64,000 nucleotides of DNA from Leuconostoc carnosum. Its GTDB lineage: Bacteria; Bacillota; Bacilli; Lactobacillales; Lactobacillaceae. The translations under genes were made by a program, and so were the position numbers. Under the pieces are notes generated by a model. The model did no database searches and was not told where the DNA came from. It saw only the letters and a program-made list of their open reading frames with translations. Every line of letters begins with the position of its first letter. Within the stretch, counting starts at the first letter, position 1. The stretch spans positions 131,154 to 195,153 of the forward strand of contig NZ_JACHGL010000004.1 of assembly GCF_014207505.1 (NCBI RefSeq), read 5' to 3'. Below, one piece after another: positions 29,629 through 41,458 of this stretch.

Positions 29629-29696
29629 TGAAGACGTTCAACTATTAATAATCTCATTTTTTAGTGATTTAATGTATCTATGCGAAGGAAATCAAC

Positions 29697-31856
29697 ATGC
29701 TAAACCTCCTCAAAAGAATTCCCAAACCAAGTACTTGGTGGCAAAAAATTAAACGAACGATGGATATTTCAGCGCCATTAGTATGGTTTTTTATCTTGAA
29801 TGTTGTTTTAATTTGGGTTAAAACATTTGTGAATTATCACATGAATTTCAATTTGGGTGCCGAAGGGTCAACCCAACAGTTTTTACTATTTTTCAATCCT
29901 ATTCCAACAGCAATTATTCTGTTAAGTATTGCACTTTATTTTCGAGGCTCTGTTAGTTATTGGATTGCTATTTTATTTAATTTTATACAATCTCTTTGGT
30001 TATTTGCCAATATTTTATATTATCGTGAATTTTCAGATTTCTTATCAATGGGTATTTTAGGTTCTGGTAGTTCCACGGGGAATAACCTTAGTAAATCAAT
30101 TGCAGCTATCATCCATTGGTCAGATTATATGATCTTCATTGACATTGTTATATTGGCTTTGTTGGTGATATTTAAGCAATTAACTATTGATAAAAAGGGT
30201 GTTCAAAAACGTTTTGCCATGTTAACCACAGCACTAGGTATTGTACTAATGTTTGTTGGTTATGGCATTGCGTCTACGAATCGTTCGGGTCTACTGACAC
30301 GTTCTTTCGATAATAATTACATCGTAAAGTATCTAGGATTAAATGAGTACGCCGTTTTTAATGGTATACAGACCTATAACCAGACTGAGAGTCGTAAACA
30401 TGCAAAACCAGCTGACTTAGAGAAAATTAAGCAATTTGTTTCAAAGCAAAAACTACCAGATGATGTACAGTATTATGGGACACAAAAAGGAAAAAATGTT
30501 TTTGTTATTCATTTGGAATCATTTCAGCAATTTTTAATTGATTACAAAGTCGAAGGACGCGAAGTAACACCGAACCTCAATAAATTCTATCATGATCAAA
30601 AAACACTAAGTTTTGATAATTTTTATCATCAGGTGGGTCAGGGTAAGACTTCGGATGCTGAAATGATGCAAGAAAACTCATTGTATGGTTTGTCAACTGG
30701 CTCTGCGATGGTTAAATACGGGACAAACAATACATTTGAATCTATGCCGGCTATTTTGAGCCAACGTGGCTATACAACAGCTGCTTTTCATGGTGACGTG
30801 GCAACTTTTTGGAATCGTGATAATACTTATAAATCATTTGGTTATAATTATTTCTTTTCTAAAGCCTACTATCCTAATGCTAGCAAGCCAAACTTTAATG
30901 TTGGGTATGGTATGAAAGATAAAATTTTCTTACGAGACAGCATGGAATATGTTGAGCAACTGCCACAGCCGTTTTATGCCAAGTTAATCACTGTCACAAA
31001 CCATTATCCTTATGACTTAGATAAAGAGAATATTGATTTTCCGGCTACCAAGACAGGAGATAAAACTGTTGATGGTTATGTTCAGACAGCGCATTATTTA
31101 GATCAAGCTTTTGGTGAATTGATGAATTATCTGAAAAAGGCTGGTTTATATGACAATTCAATGTTTGTCCTGTATGGTGATCATTATGGTATTTCTGAAA
31201 ACCATCAACCAGCTATTGCACAATTATTAGGTAAAGATAAAGTATCTAATTACGACTTAGCGCAATTTCAAAAAGTACCATTTATGATTCATGCCAATGG
31301 GTTAAAGGGTGGCGTTAATCACACATATGGTGGTGAAATTGATATGCTACCAACATTGCTCGATTTGCTTGGTGTGCCAGATGACAACATGACAATGTTT
31401 GGAAAAGATATGTTATCGCCAAAAAATGATGGGATTGTGCCATTTCGTGATGGTGATTGGATTACGCCAAAGTATATTAAGTACAATAATCAGTATTTTA
31501 ATACAGAAAATGGTCAACAATTGACGTTGCAGTCAGATGATGATCTCAAGAAGACAGCTGAAAAAGTGCAATCGCATGTTGATAAAGTGCTTGATTACTC
31601 TGATTCTGTGATTACAGGTGACTTATTGCGTTTTGATAAGTCGCGATCTGATTTCCACGCAATAGATAAAAAAGATTATAGTTACAAAAAATCTGATGGT
31701 TTATCTGCTTTGCAAAGAGCACAAAAGACTAACCCTTCTAGTGCATTAGCCAAAAATAAATCAAAATCCACACTTGATCTCTATAAAACGGATGCGCCAG
31801 AGTTAGCGCCTTCATCTTCTGATGAGAATAGCAATGCTAGTTCTTCATCAAAATAA
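29697..31856 (+). CDS. ltaS: lipoteichoic acid synthase LtaS-like
   Basis: 719-residue polyglycerol-phosphate synthase that transfers glycerol phosphate from phosphatidylglycerol onto a glycolipid anchor outside the membrane. Five membrane helices fill residues 28-195. The sulfatase-like domain then shows metal-binding Glu274 (HLESFQQF), nucleophile Thr318 (GQGKTSDAEM), VTNHYPYDL and LYGDHYG. The C-terminus is Ser-rich and hydrophilic. Location downstream of the glycolipid genes supports coupled anchor and polymer synthesis. Signal-peptidase release between helix 5 and the domain is usual in this family. Confidence 0.93.
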   Translation: MLNLLKRIPKPSTWWQKIKRTMDISAPLVWFFILNVVLIWVKTFVNYHMNFNLGAEGSTQQFLLFFNPIPTAIILLSIALYFRGSVSYWIAILFNFIQSLWLFANILYYREFSDFLSMGILGSGSSTGNNLSKSIAAIIHWSDYMIFIDIVILALLVIFKQLTIDKKGVQKRFAMLTTALGIVLMFVGYGIASTNRSGLLTRSFDNNYIVKYLGLNEYAVFNGIQTYNQTESRKHAKPADLEKIKQFVSKQKLPDDVQYYGTQKGKNVFVIHLESFQQFLIDYKVEGREVTPNLNKFYHDQKTLSFDNFYHQVGQGKTSDAEMMQENSLYGLSTGSAMVKYGTNNTFESMPAILSQRGYTTAAFHGDVATFWNRDNTYKSFGYNYFFSKAYYPNASKPNFNVGYGMKDKIFLRDSMEYVEQLPQPFYAKLITVTNHYPYDLDKENIDFPATKTGDKTVDGYVQTAHYLDQAFGELMNYLKKAGLYDNSMFVLYGDHYGISENHQPAIAQLLGKDKVSNYDLAQFQKVPFMIHANGLKGGVNHTYGGEIDMLPTLLDLLGVPDDNMTMFGKDMLSPKNDGIVPFRDGDWITPKYIKYNNQYFNTENGQQLTLQSDDDLKKTAEKVQSHVDKVLDYSDSVITGDLLRFDKSRSDFHAIDKKDYSYKKSDGLSALQRAQKTNPSSALAKNKSKSTLDLYKTDAPELAPSSSDENSNASSSSK

Positions 31857-31890
31857 AACGAACAAACAACTAAAACGTTTGTTCGTTTTT
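31856..31890 (+). terminator. strong intrinsic terminator after ltaS
   Basis: Perfect 12-bp stem, 31856-31867/31877-31888, starting in the stop codon and ending in T's. A weaker bulged hairpin (AACTATCAT near 31922, ATGATAGTT near 31955) follows. Confidence 0.9.
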
Positions 31891-32022
31891 TAATATATTA
31901 GAAAAACAACTATATACAGGGCAACTATCATGATATCATGCGTTATTTATCATATGATAGTTTTATATTTTGTGAGCGAAGGAAGTTGATAACAATTTTA
32001 AATGAGATTGAAGGCACAAACG

Positions 32023-32036
32023 CGAAAATTTGTTCG
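32023..32036 (+). promoter_or_regulatory. LexA (SOS) box upstream of uvrB
   Basis: CGAAAATTTGTTCG matches the Gram-positive CGAAC-N4-GTTCG box with one mismatch. It lies 8 nt before a TATAAT -10 at 32045-32050 and 43 nt before the uvrB ATG. Confidence 0.8.
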
Positions 32037-32078
32037 TTTTACTGTATAATGTAGGAAAGTAGATGAAAGAAGAGAACT

Positions 32079-34085
32079 ATGCGTGAACATGTTGCTGACC
32101 ACGGCTTCGAAGTGGTTTCAAAATATCAGCCAACAGGCGATCAGCCACGAGCCATTGATCAACTCGTGAGAGGTATTAATGCTGGCGTGAAAGAGCAAGT
32201 TTTACTTGGTGCTACGGGAACAGGGAAGACTTTCACAATTTCTAATGTCATTAAAGATATTAAGAAGCCAACACTGGTATTGAGTCATAATAAGACCTTA
32301 GCTGGTCAACTTTATGGTGAGTTGAAAGAGTTTTTTCCAAATAATGCGGTTGAATATTTTGTGTCCTATTATGATTATTATCAACCAGAAGCTTATGTCC
32401 CTAGTTCTGATACATTTATTGAAAAAGATTCAGCTGTCAATGATGAAATCGATCAATTACGTAACTCAGCAACTAGTTCGTTGCTATCAAGAAATGATGT
32501 CATTGTTGTGGCATCAGTTAGTTCTATTTTTGGATTAGGTGATCCGCATCAGTACCAAGAACATGTGATTAATTTACGTGTAGGAAATGAATATGGTCGT
32601 AATCAGTTAATGATGGATTTGATTAACGTTCAGTTTACGCGAAATGATATTGATTTTCACCGTGGTACTTTTCGTGTGCGTGGGGATGTTGTGGAAATTT
32701 TCCCAGCATCTGAAGATGAAATGGCATTACGCGTTGAATTTTTTGGAGATGAAATTGATCGTATTCGTGAAATTAATTCATTAACGGGGGAAACATCATC
32801 TGAGCGTGACTATGTTGCAATTTATCCAGCTAAACATTTCATGACGGATGATGATCAAATGTCGACTGCTTTGGCCGGCATTACTGAAGAAATGAATCAA
32901 CAAGTGGCCTTATTTGAAAAAGAGGGCAAGTTAATAGAGGCTCAACGTATCAAACAGCGAACAGAGTACGACTTAGCAATGTTAGAAGAAATGGGATTTG
33001 TCGGTGGTATTGAAAACTATTCGCGTTGGATGGATGGTCGCCAAGTTGACGAACCGCCATTTACTTTGCTAGATTTCTTCCCAGATGATTTTCTCGTAGT
33101 GGTCGATGAGAGTCATGTGACCATGCCGCAAATTCGTGGTATGTTCAATGGAGATCGGGCACGTAAAGAAACGTTAGTAAATTATGGTTTTCGTTTGCCA
33201 TCGGCACTTGATAATCGACCACTGAAACTGCCTGAGTTTGAACAGCATGTGAACCAAATTATTTATATGTCAGCGACACCAGGTGACTATGAATTAGAAC
33301 GAGTGACGAGTGATCACATTATACAGCAAATCATTCGACCCACTGGGTTATTGGATCCAGAGGTTGAAGTACGGCCTGTTATGGGACAAATTGATGACTT
33401 GGTAGGTGAAATTAATAAACGTGCACAAAAGGATGAACGTGTATTTATTACAACCCTAACTAAGCGAATGGCAGAAGATTTAACTGATTATTTAAAGGAC
33501 ATGGGAATCAAGGTAGCCTATTTACATGCAGATATTAAGACGCTTGAACGAACTGAAATTATCCGTGATTTACGTTTAGGTAAATATGATGTGCTGATTG
33601 GTATTAATTTATTACGTGAAGGTATTGATGTACCTGAAGTGTCCTTAGTTGCTATTTTAGATGCCGATAAGGAAGGCTTTTTACGTAATCCACGTTCTTT
33701 GATTCAGACGATAGGTCGTGCAGCCAGAAACTCGGATGGCCATGTGATTATGTATGCTGATAAAACGACTAGGTCAATGAAAGAAGCTATGGATGAAACA
33801 GCCAGACGACGTGAAATTCAAACACAATATAATGTTGAACATGGTATTACACCAACAACAATTAAAAAAGATATTCGCGATTTGATTTCCGTACGTACAG
33901 ATTCAACTGATAATCAAGAAGTGATTGATTTGACACAAGTTGCTTTCAAAGATTTGCCAAAAGATGAACAAATGAGTATTATTGGTAATCTTGAAAAGCA
34001 GATGAAGGCTGCCGCCAAGTCACTAGACTTTGAAGAGGCGGCACAGCTGCGCGATAATGTGATGGAATTAAAAGCTGTTTTGTAA
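32079..34085 (+). CDS. uvrB: excinuclease ABC subunit B
   Basis: Damage-verification helicase of nucleotide excision repair, 668 residues. Walker [10 protein letters not shown]; beta-hairpin [12 protein letters not shown], which inserts at the lesion; helicase motif [20 protein letters not shown]; and the C-terminal UVR motif ([11 protein letters not shown]) that recruits UvrC. An SOS box and promoter lie upstream. uvrA follows after 123 nt. Confidence 0.97.
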   Translation: MREHVADHGFEVVSKYQPTGDQPRAIDQLVRGINAGVKEQVLLGATGTGKTFTISNVIKDIKKPTLVLSHNKTLAGQLYGELKEFFPNNAVEYFVSYYDYYQPEAYVPSSDTFIEKDSAVNDEIDQLRNSATSSLLSRNDVIVVASVSSIFGLGDPHQYQEHVINLRVGNEYGRNQLMMDLINVQFTRNDIDFHRGTFRVRGDVVEIFPASEDEMALRVEFFGDEIDRIREINSLTGETSSERDYVAIYPAKHFMTDDDQMSTALAGITEEMNQQVALFEKEGKLIEAQRIKQRTEYDLAMLEEMGFVGGIENYSRWMDGRQVDEPPFTLLDFFPDDFLVVVDESHVTMPQIRGMFNGDRARKETLVNYGFRLPSALDNRPLKLPEFEQHVNQIIYMSATPGDYELERVTSDHIIQQIIRPTGLLDPEVEVRPVMGQIDDLVGEINKRAQKDERVFITTLTKRMAEDLTDYLKDMGIKVAYLHADIKTLERTEIIRDLRLGKYDVLIGINLLREGIDVPEVSLVAILDADKEGFLRNPRSLIQTIGRAARNSDGHVIMYADKTTRSMKEAMDETARRREIQTQYNVEHGITPTTIKKDIRDLISVRTDSTDNQEVIDLTQVAFKDLPKDEQMSIIGNLEKQMKAAAKSLDFEEAAQLRDNVMELKAVL

Positions 34086-34208
34086 AATTATCAGAGTTAC
34101 TGAGTTAGCAGTCAAAATAAATAATAATTTGTAATAGAACAGATAATAAAATTTAAGATAAGGAAGTGCGCTGATAGCGATGAAATTAGTCGTCGATGCG
34201 TTAAACAT

Positions 34209-37073
34209 ATGGCAAAAACAAATATTGAAATACGTGGTGCTCGCGTCCAAAATTTAAAAAATATTGATGTTGATATTCCAAAAGATAAATTAACTGTGGT
34301 AACTGGACTTTCTGGTTCAGGTAAATCATCTCTAGCTTTCGATACACTGTATGCGGAAGGACAACGACGATATGTTGAAAGTTTATCATCATATGCGCGT
34401 CAGTTTCTTGGTCAAATGGATAAGCCAGATGTTGATTCAATTGATGGCTTATCACCAGCTATCTCAATTGATCAGAAAACAACATCTAGTAATCCGCGTT
34501 CGACAGTAGGAACGGTGACAGAAATTAACGATTATTTCCGCCTGCTGTATGCTCGAGTTGGACGACCAGATGACCCTAAAGATGGGACAAAAATTATGAT
34601 AACCATTGATCAAATGGTTGAGTATACCTTGAATCAGTTACCAACTGGTACCCGGTTACAAGTTTTTGCACCAATTATTATGGGTAAGCGCGGATCACAC
34701 GAATCAGCATTTGATAATATGCGTAAGCAAGGGTATATTCGTGCTCGAGTGGATGGTACTATTATTGAATTAGACGATCAAGAAAAATTATCGTTAGAAA
34801 AAAGCAAGCCACATGACATTGACGTGATGATTGATCGTATTGTCTTGCGCGATGATTCACGATCACGTTTTTTTGATTCCATGGAGGCAGCCATACGTTT
34901 AACTAATGGGTTAGTGCAACTAGATATTGTGACACGTGGGGATGAAGCAGCCATTGAACCATTGAAATTCTCTGATCATTATTTAGGTGATTTGAGAGAC
35001 TTTAGAGTGGGCCGATTAGAGCCAAGATTGTTTAGTTTCAATGCACCTTTAGGTGCGTGTGAATTTTGTCAAGGACTTGGTGTAACGCGGGAAGTCGATA
35101 TTGAATTAGTCATTCCTGATAGCAAAAAAACATTACGAGAAGGGGCAATTGCCCCATGGAACCCTATTTCATCAAATTATTATCCTGAAATGTTACATCA
35201 ATTTGCGGAACAGTTTGATATTAATCTGGATATTGCATTTGAATCATTACCTAAAAAAGATCAGGATTTAATTCTAGAAGGTTCCGGATCAAAATCATTT
35301 CACTTTCATTATCAAAATGATTTTGGTGGTGTACGTGATGTTGACATACCTTTTGAAGGGGTCATTAAGAATATAGCGCGTCGATTTAATGAAACAAATT
35401 CTGACTTTACACGGGATCAAATGGCGCATTATATGACGGAATTGACCTGTCAGGCATGTCAAGGATATCGTTTAAATCCGGCAGTACTCTCTGTGAAAAT
35501 CAATGGGCAGCACATTGGTGAAGTTTCAGAAATGTCAGTTGATAAAGAATTAGCATTTTTTAATGCGATTACATTAGGCGAACAGGACACAATAATTGCC
35601 GCACCAATTATTAAAGAAATAAAGGATCGTCTCGGCTTTTTAGAAAGTGTTGGTTTGAAATATCTGACGCTTGCACGTTCTGCGCGTACGCTATCAGGTG
35701 GAGAATCACAACGTATTCGTTTAGCCACACAAATTGGTTCTAATTTATCAGGCGTTTTGTATGTATTAGATGAACCCTCGATAGGGCTACACCAACGCGA
35801 TAACGATATGTTGCTCTCAGCGATGCAGCATATGCGTGATTTGGGTAATACACTTGTTGTGGTTGAACATGATGAGGATACCATGCGCGCTGCAGATTAT
35901 TTAATTGATGTTGGTCCTGGTGCAGGCACTTTGGGTGGTGAAATTGTTGCCACAGGTACACCAGATGAAGTAGCTAATAACAAGTCATCATTAACTGGAC
36001 AGTATTTATCAGGGAAAAAATTTATTCCTGTACCAACTAAGCGGCGTAAAGGAAATGGTAATTTTGTCACAATTAAAGGTGCTAAAGAAAATAATCTCAA
36101 TAATATTACAGTGAAATTCCCATTAGGTAAATTCATAGCCGTTACAGGTGTGTCTGGATCTGGCAAATCAACGCTGGTAAATCAGATTTTAAAACGCGCA
36201 CTAAAACAAAAAATTAATAATAATTCTGAAAAACCAGGTCGCTATCGAGCCATTGAAGGTGTAGAAAACATTGAACAGGTCGTTGACATTGATCAATCGC
36301 CTATTGGACGTACACCTAGATCAAACCCAGCGACTTATACGGGTGTTTTTGATAATATCCGTGACCTGTTTGCACAAACAAATGAGGCAAAAATGCGTGG
36401 CTACAATAAGGGGCGCTTTTCGTTTAATACAAAAGGTGGGCGTTGTGAAAATTGTCATGGTGATGGTGTGATTAAAATCGAAATGAACTTTTTACCAGAT
36501 GTCTATGTTTCTTGTGAAGTTTGTCATGGGACGCGGTACAATTCAGAAACACTAGAAGTGACCTATAAAGGGTTGAATATTTCACAAATATTAGATATGT
36601 CAGCTTCCGAAGCTTTGGAATTTTTTGCTCCTATTCCAAAAATTGCGCGTAAATTACAAACAATTAATGATGTTGGTTTAGGATATGTCAAATTAGGACA
36701 GTCAGCCACAACCTTGTCTGGTGGTGAGGCACAGCGAATGAAATTAGCATCTGAATTGCATCGCCGTACAAACGGCAAAACAATTTATATTTTAGACGAA
36801 CCAACGACGGGGCTGCATGTTGATGATATTTCTCGATTGCTGACAGTATTGCAACGTTTGGTTGATGCTGGTAATACAGTTGTTGTGATAGAACATAACC
36901 TAGATGTCATTAAATCAGCTGATTGGTTGATTGATATGGGACCCGAAGGTGGTGTTGGTGGGGGTAATGTTTTAGTTTCTGGAATACCTGAAAAAGTAAT
37001 GAATACAAAAAATTCATACACGGGTAAGTATTTAAAGCAGGTTATTGAACGTGACTTAGCACGCGCAAAATAA
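34209..37073 (+). CDS. uvrA: excinuclease ABC subunit A
   Basis: Damage-recognition ATPase, 954 residues, with two ABC cassettes ([20 protein letters not shown] and [10 protein letters not shown]). The zinc elements include CEFCQGLGV and CENCHGDGV with CEVCHG, so its zinc cysteines are kept. Two LSGGE signatures and [24 protein letters not shown] are present. The ATG at 34209 has no good Shine-Dalgarno and no alternative in-frame start; upstream a short out-of-frame ORF begins at ATG 34180. Co-transcription with uvrB is likely because no terminator is seen between them. Confidence 0.96.
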   Translation: MAKTNIEIRGARVQNLKNIDVDIPKDKLTVVTGLSGSGKSSLAFDTLYAEGQRRYVESLSSYARQFLGQMDKPDVDSIDGLSPAISIDQKTTSSNPRSTVGTVTEINDYFRLLYARVGRPDDPKDGTKIMITIDQMVEYTLNQLPTGTRLQVFAPIIMGKRGSHESAFDNMRKQGYIRARVDGTIIELDDQEKLSLEKSKPHDIDVMIDRIVLRDDSRSRFFDSMEAAIRLTNGLVQLDIVTRGDEAAIEPLKFSDHYLGDLRDFRVGRLEPRLFSFNAPLGACEFCQGLGVTREVDIELVIPDSKKTLREGAIAPWNPISSNYYPEMLHQFAEQFDINLDIAFESLPKKDQDLILEGSGSKSFHFHYQNDFGGVRDVDIPFEGVIKNIARRFNETNSDFTRDQMAHYMTELTCQACQGYRLNPAVLSVKINGQHIGEVSEMSVDKELAFFNAITLGEQDTIIAAPIIKEIKDRLGFLESVGLKYLTLARSARTLSGGESQRIRLATQIGSNLSGVLYVLDEPSIGLHQRDNDMLLSAMQHMRDLGNTLVVVEHDEDTMRAADYLIDVGPGAGTLGGEIVATGTPDEVANNKSSLTGQYLSGKKFIPVPTKRRKGNGNFVTIKGAKENNLNNITVKFPLGKFIAVTGVSGSGKSTLVNQILKRALKQKINNNSEKPGRYRAIEGVENIEQVVDIDQSPIGRTPRSNPATYTGVFDNIRDLFAQTNEAKMRGYNKGRFSFNTKGGRCENCHGDGVIKIEMNFLPDVYVSCEVCHGTRYNSETLEVTYKGLNISQILDMSASEALEFFAPIPKIARKLQTINDVGLGYVKLGQSATTLSGGEAQRMKLASELHRRTNGKTIYILDEPTTGLHVDDISRLLTVLQRLVDAGNTVVVIEHNLDVIKSADWLIDMGPEGGVGGGNVLVSGIPEKVMNTKNSYTGKYLKQVIERDLARAK

Positions 37074-37087
37074 ACATGTGTAAAACA

Positions 37088-37120
37088 AAATGCCCACAGA
37101 ATAATATTCTGTGGGCATTT
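37088..37120. terminator. bidirectional terminator between uvrA and small minus-strand gene
   Basis: Perfect 15-bp stem 37088-37102/37106-37120. T's follow on the + strand and an A-run precedes, giving T's on the minus strand. Confidence 0.9.
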
Positions 37121-37125
37121 TGCGG

Positions 37126-37248
37126 TTACTTTGAAAAGTTTTTGAGCTTTGATAAGTCGTTGAGCGCTTTCAAGGCACGCTTGCGTGTCTTGATGTTGGG
37201 ACTCTTTAACTTACGTGTTGCTGAAGCGATGTCTAATTTTTCTGTCAT
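37126..37248 (-). CDS. 40-residue basic conserved protein
   Basis: Small basic protein beginning MTEKLDIASATRKLKSP. A GGAG lies 9 nt upstream of its ATG (37246-37248); the longer in-frame extension to 37308 has no support. Its central RKLKSPNIKTRKRALKAL resembles short lactobacillar proteins annotated as putative metal-homeostasis proteins; that is recollection and unverified. It shares the terminator with uvrA and sits where rapZ is often found. No domain can be assigned. Confidence 0.65.
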   Translation of the reverse strand: MTEKLDIASATRKLKSPNIKTRKRALKALNDLSKLKNFSK

Positions 37249-37487
37249 AATGTAGATCTCCAATTTGTTATTTTCGCAAATAGGGACGGCAACAGCCAAT
37301 AGGGACATGTTGCTAGCAATCTCACTTACAATTCATAAGTATACCAGAATAGCAAAGAATTACAAATGTCATGGTAGAATAGAGAGAAGAAAACTTTAGA
37401 AAGTGAAAAATGTTGATTATTTGTGGTGGAGCATGTTGGATGCAATATAAGTTTGCTTTGTACATAAATAGTTGACACGCTGATAAA

Positions 37488-38462
37488 ATGATAAATAAAC
37501 CAAAAATTGTAATTATTGGTGGTGGCTCTGGATTACCAGTTATTATTAAACCACTCATTAAAAAAAATATTGATTTAACAGCCATTGTGACAGTCGCAGA
37601 TGATGGTGGTTCTAGTGGCTTATTGCGAAATTATATTAACATTGTGCCACCAGGCGATATCCGTAATATCTTAGTGGCTATGTCCCATGTTGATCCATCA
37701 ATTACAGAAGTTATGCAGTATCGTTTTAATGCCAAAGACGATTTTTTTGCTAAACACGCTGTTGGTAACTTAATTATTGCTGCGATGACAGAAATGCATG
37801 GTAATATTTTTGATGCGGTCCAACATTTGGCACGTTTCATGCATGTTCATGGACAAATTTATCCAGTGTCTAATGAGCCGTTAATTCTACACGCTGAGTT
37901 CAAAGATAGGACCGTACTTGCTGGTGAGGCTGAAATTACTCACGCGCATAAAACAATTGACCATGTCTGGGTTACTGGTGATGAGCCAGGAGAAGAACCA
38001 AAGGCTGCACCGGAAGTTGTGGAAGCCATTCTAAATGCAGATATGATTGTTTATGGACCAGGTAGCCTGTTTACATCTATTTTACCTAATGTTGTCGTGC
38101 CAGAAGTTAGTGAGGCACTACGAATCACTACGGCAGCGCAAGTCTACATTGCCAATATTATGACCCAAAAAGGTGAAACGGACGCTTACACAGATGCCCA
38201 GCATCTCTTGGCACTTAACGCGCATATCGGACAACAAACGATTGATTACGTGATTTCAAATAATGCTGTTGTACCTAATGATTTTGTGGATTTTCAAAAG
38301 TGGGACGAAATTTCAAATCAGGTAAAGCTAGATAAGGCAGCAGTTGAAGTACAAGGTGCGCATCAAATTGCTGGTGATTTTTTGAGCTTGCGCGATGCTG
38401 GTGCTTTCCATGATGGTGAAAAAATTATGAATCAATTAATTAAAATTTTGGAGCAAAATTAA
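37488..38462 (+). CDS. yvcK: YvcK-like gluconeogenesis/morphogenesis factor
   Basis: 324-residue CofD/UPF0052-fold protein that binds UDP-sugars and is needed for growth on gluconeogenic carbon and for normal wall synthesis. [16 protein letters not shown] and [11 protein letters not shown] are the nucleotide-site motifs; [10 protein letters not shown] and [13 protein letters not shown] are also conserved. The ATG lacks a clear ribosome-binding site. Its stop overlaps the whiA start by one base. The usual upstream rapZ is missing here. Confidence 0.93.
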   Translation: MINKPKIVIIGGGSGLPVIIKPLIKKNIDLTAIVTVADDGGSSGLLRNYINIVPPGDIRNILVAMSHVDPSITEVMQYRFNAKDDFFAKHAVGNLIIAAMTEMHGNIFDAVQHLARFMHVHGQIYPVSNEPLILHAEFKDRTVLAGEAEITHAHKTIDHVWVTGDEPGEEPKAAPEVVEAILNADMIVYGPGSLFTSILPNVVVPEVSEALRITTAAQVYIANIMTQKGETDAYTDAQHLLALNAHIGQQTIDYVISNNAVVPNDFVDFQKWDEISNQVKLDKAAVEVQGAHQIAGDFLSLRDAGAFHDGEKIMNQLIKILEQN

Positions 38463-39406
38463 TGTCATATGCATCAGATGTCAAAAAAGAATTAACCGGA
38501 TTATTGGTACATGACGGTAATGCTAAGGCAGAATTATCCGCTTTAATGCGAATGAATGGCGTAAGTACTCTGGGCGTGAATCAGACAGTTGCTGTTAAAA
38601 CTGAAAACGCAGCAATTGCCAGGCGAATATATACCTTATTAACACAAAATTATGATCATGTGATTGTTGAAGTAACAGTTTCTGAACCTAATCATATTTC
38701 TCAGCATAAATCTTATGGCGTACTACTTAAAAATCAGGTTGATGAGGTAATGGCAGATTTAGGTGTTGATCCTTTTGGTCTACATCCAGAAATTCCAGCG
38801 CGTATTTTAAATCAGGTTGATAAAAGACGATCTTTTCTCAGAGGGGCTTTTTTGGCAGCGGGCTCTGTCAATTCACCTGAAAAAGCCAACTACCATTTGG
38901 AATTATTCACGACACATGAAGAGTTAGCAGAACAGCTCCGTGATATGATGTTGGAGTTCAATTTACCAGCAAAAATTATTGATCGTTCTGGAGGTTTCAT
39001 CGTCTATTTGAAACGTGCTGAAAAAATTGTTGATTTTTTATCGACTATTGGTGCGACACAAACGATGCTGCGATTTGAGGATATTCGAATGATGCGTGAT
39101 ATGCGTAATTCAGTTAATCGTATGACTAACGCCGAAATGGCTAACATTCAAAAGACTGCAGATGCGGCGAATAAACAAGTGCAACAAATTTTGTTAATTG
39201 CTGATGAAATAGGTGATCTAGATTTGTTACCCAAAAAACTACGTGATATCGCTAAAGTCCGTCTCGAACATCCAGATGATTCCTTAGCAGAAATTGGGGA
39301 GTTGTTAGAAATTAGTAAATCAGGTGCTAATCATCGCATACGTAAGTTAAAAGAATTAGCTCAGATGATTACTAATGAGGAACCATATGATTTAAATAAG
39401 TTATAA
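38462..39406 (+). CDS. whiA: WhiA sporulation-regulator homologue
   Basis: 314-residue DNA-binding protein with an N-terminal LAGLIDADG-like fold ([23 protein letters not shown]) and a C-terminal HTH ([22 protein letters not shown]). In non-sporulating Firmicutes it affects cell division and chromosome segregation. Overlap by TAATG with yvcK implies translational coupling. Confidence 0.95.
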   Translation: MSYASDVKKELTGLLVHDGNAKAELSALMRMNGVSTLGVNQTVAVKTENAAIARRIYTLLTQNYDHVIVEVTVSEPNHISQHKSYGVLLKNQVDEVMADLGVDPFGLHPEIPARILNQVDKRRSFLRGAFLAAGSVNSPEKANYHLELFTTHEELAEQLRDMMLEFNLPAKIIDRSGGFIVYLKRAEKIVDFLSTIGATQTMLRFEDIRMMRDMRNSVNRMTNAEMANIQKTADAANKQVQQILLIADEIGDLDLLPKKLRDIAKVRLEHPDDSLAEIGELLEISKSGANHRIRKLKELAQMITNEEPYDLNKL

Positions 39407-39414
39407 AACAATTT

Positions 39415-39441
39415 TTAGCACTCTTGGTGTGTTTGTGCTAA
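39415..39441 (+). promoter_or_regulatory. CIRCE element (HrcA operator) upstream of clpP
   Basis: TTAGCACTC, 9 nt, then TTGTGCTAA: the left arm is perfect, the right arm has two mismatches to GAGTGCTAA. A TAAAAT -10 candidate overlaps its right arm (39439-39444). About 145 nt of leader follows. No CtsR heptad was found. Confidence 0.8.
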
Positions 39442-39585
39442 AATAGTATTAAGTTAAATGCATGATTGCATGAAAACGTACTAGTGTTGTCCATAGGTGG
39501 TGTGTTGGTATTTATTTTAACGAATGGATCAACTCACAATATCTTGCAATAGTGCTAAGTACTCTAAAATAAGGAGCTGAAAATT

Positions 39586-40188
39586 ATGTGGCCAGGAGTT
39601 ATTGAACAAACTGCTAATGGACGTGAAAGCTATGATTTACCTTCACGTTTGCTAAAGGATCGTATTGTTTTGGTTCAAGGCGAAATTGAAGATAGTATGG
39701 CGACATCAATTGCTGCGCAATTACTATTTTTGGAAGCGCAAGATCCAACAAAAGAAATTTCAATGTATATTAATTCACCAGGGGGCTCAGTTACAGCGGG
39801 ACTATCAATTACTGATACAATGAATTTCATTAAGGCACCGGTAACAACAATTGTTATGGGATTAGCTGCTTCAATGGGAACTATCATTGCTAGTTCAGGT
39901 GAGAAGGGGCATCGGTTTATGTTGCCCAATGCCGAATACCTGATTCACCAACCAATGGGTGGTGCTGGTGGCGGTACGCAACAGACTGATATGGCAATTA
40001 TTGCTAAGCAGTTGACTAAGACACGTGAAAAACTAAATAAGATTCTAGCAAATGCTTCAGGGAAAGACTTAGAAACAATCGCGCATGACACAGAGCGTGA
40101 TTATTGGATGAGTGCTGAAGAAACGTTGGAATATGGTTTGATTGATGGTATTTTAACAAAAGCCGGCGAGAAACCAGTTATTAAGTAA
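39586..40188 (+). CDS. clpP: ATP-dependent Clp protease proteolytic subunit
   Basis: 200-residue serine protease that forms the tetradecameric Clp chamber. The catalytic triad is visible: Ser96 (GLAASMGT), His121 (LIHQPMGG) and Asp172 (HDTERDYWM). The N-terminal gate, [13 protein letters not shown], is intact. A CIRCE element suggests heat-shock control through HrcA. AAGGAG precedes the ATG. It is followed by a very stable terminator. Confidence 0.97.
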   Translation: MWPGVIEQTANGRESYDLPSRLLKDRIVLVQGEIEDSMATSIAAQLLFLEAQDPTKEISMYINSPGGSVTAGLSITDTMNFIKAPVTTIVMGLAASMGTIIASSGEKGHRFMLPNAEYLIHQPMGGAGGGTQQTDMAIIAKQLTKTREKLNKILANASGKDLETIAHDTERDYWMSAEETLEYGLIDGILTKAGEKPVIK

Positions 40189-40200
40189 TTACAAATATAT

Positions 40201-40260
40201 TAAGACAACAAAAAAGCAGATTGATAATGATTATCGTCAATCTGCTTTTTTGTTGTCTTA
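40201..40260. terminator. long perfect-stem terminator after clpP
   Basis: A 24-bp perfect stem: arms 40201-40224 and 40237-40260, with a 12-nt loop. The T-run is within the right arm. Symmetric, so it can act on both strands. Confidence 0.88.
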
Positions 40261-40340
40261 AAGAGGGGTATTCTCTAGCATCGTGGCATGATCAATAATT
40301 GGGAGTTCTTTATAAATATGAGGCAATAATTATGTAGGTT

Positions 40341-40355
40341 TGTTAAGCGGTTTCA
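40341..40355 (+). promoter_or_regulatory. cre-like site upstream of D-lactate dehydrogenase
   Basis: TGTTAAGCGGTTTCA resembles a CcpA cre (TGWAANCGNTNWCA) with one extra T. It lies about 110 nt before the gene; a TACAAT -10 is at 40428-40433. The reverse complement of 63-77 matches it at 13 of 15 positions. Confidence 0.35.
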
Positions 40356-40453
40356 ATGTTTATAAATAGCGGTTATCGGTGGGTTTAAAACATTAATAAT
40401 ATACGTGCGAAAATGCACAAAATAAGGTACAATGGTATTGTAATAAAAATTAG

Positions 40454-41458
<1,005 letters not shown>

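Noticed and set aside
31859-31885. CGAAC and GTTCG near the ltaS terminator as a LexA box
   Set aside because: The half-sites are 17 nt apart, not 4, and form a terminator stem.
35459-35884. 141-residue minus-strand ORF inside uvrA
   Set aside because: Lies wholly within the conserved uvrA coding frame; composition reflects the reverse of that frame.
37310-37487. Degraded rapZ remnant upstream of yvcK
   Set aside because: No stretch resembling RapZ motifs was found in any frame.
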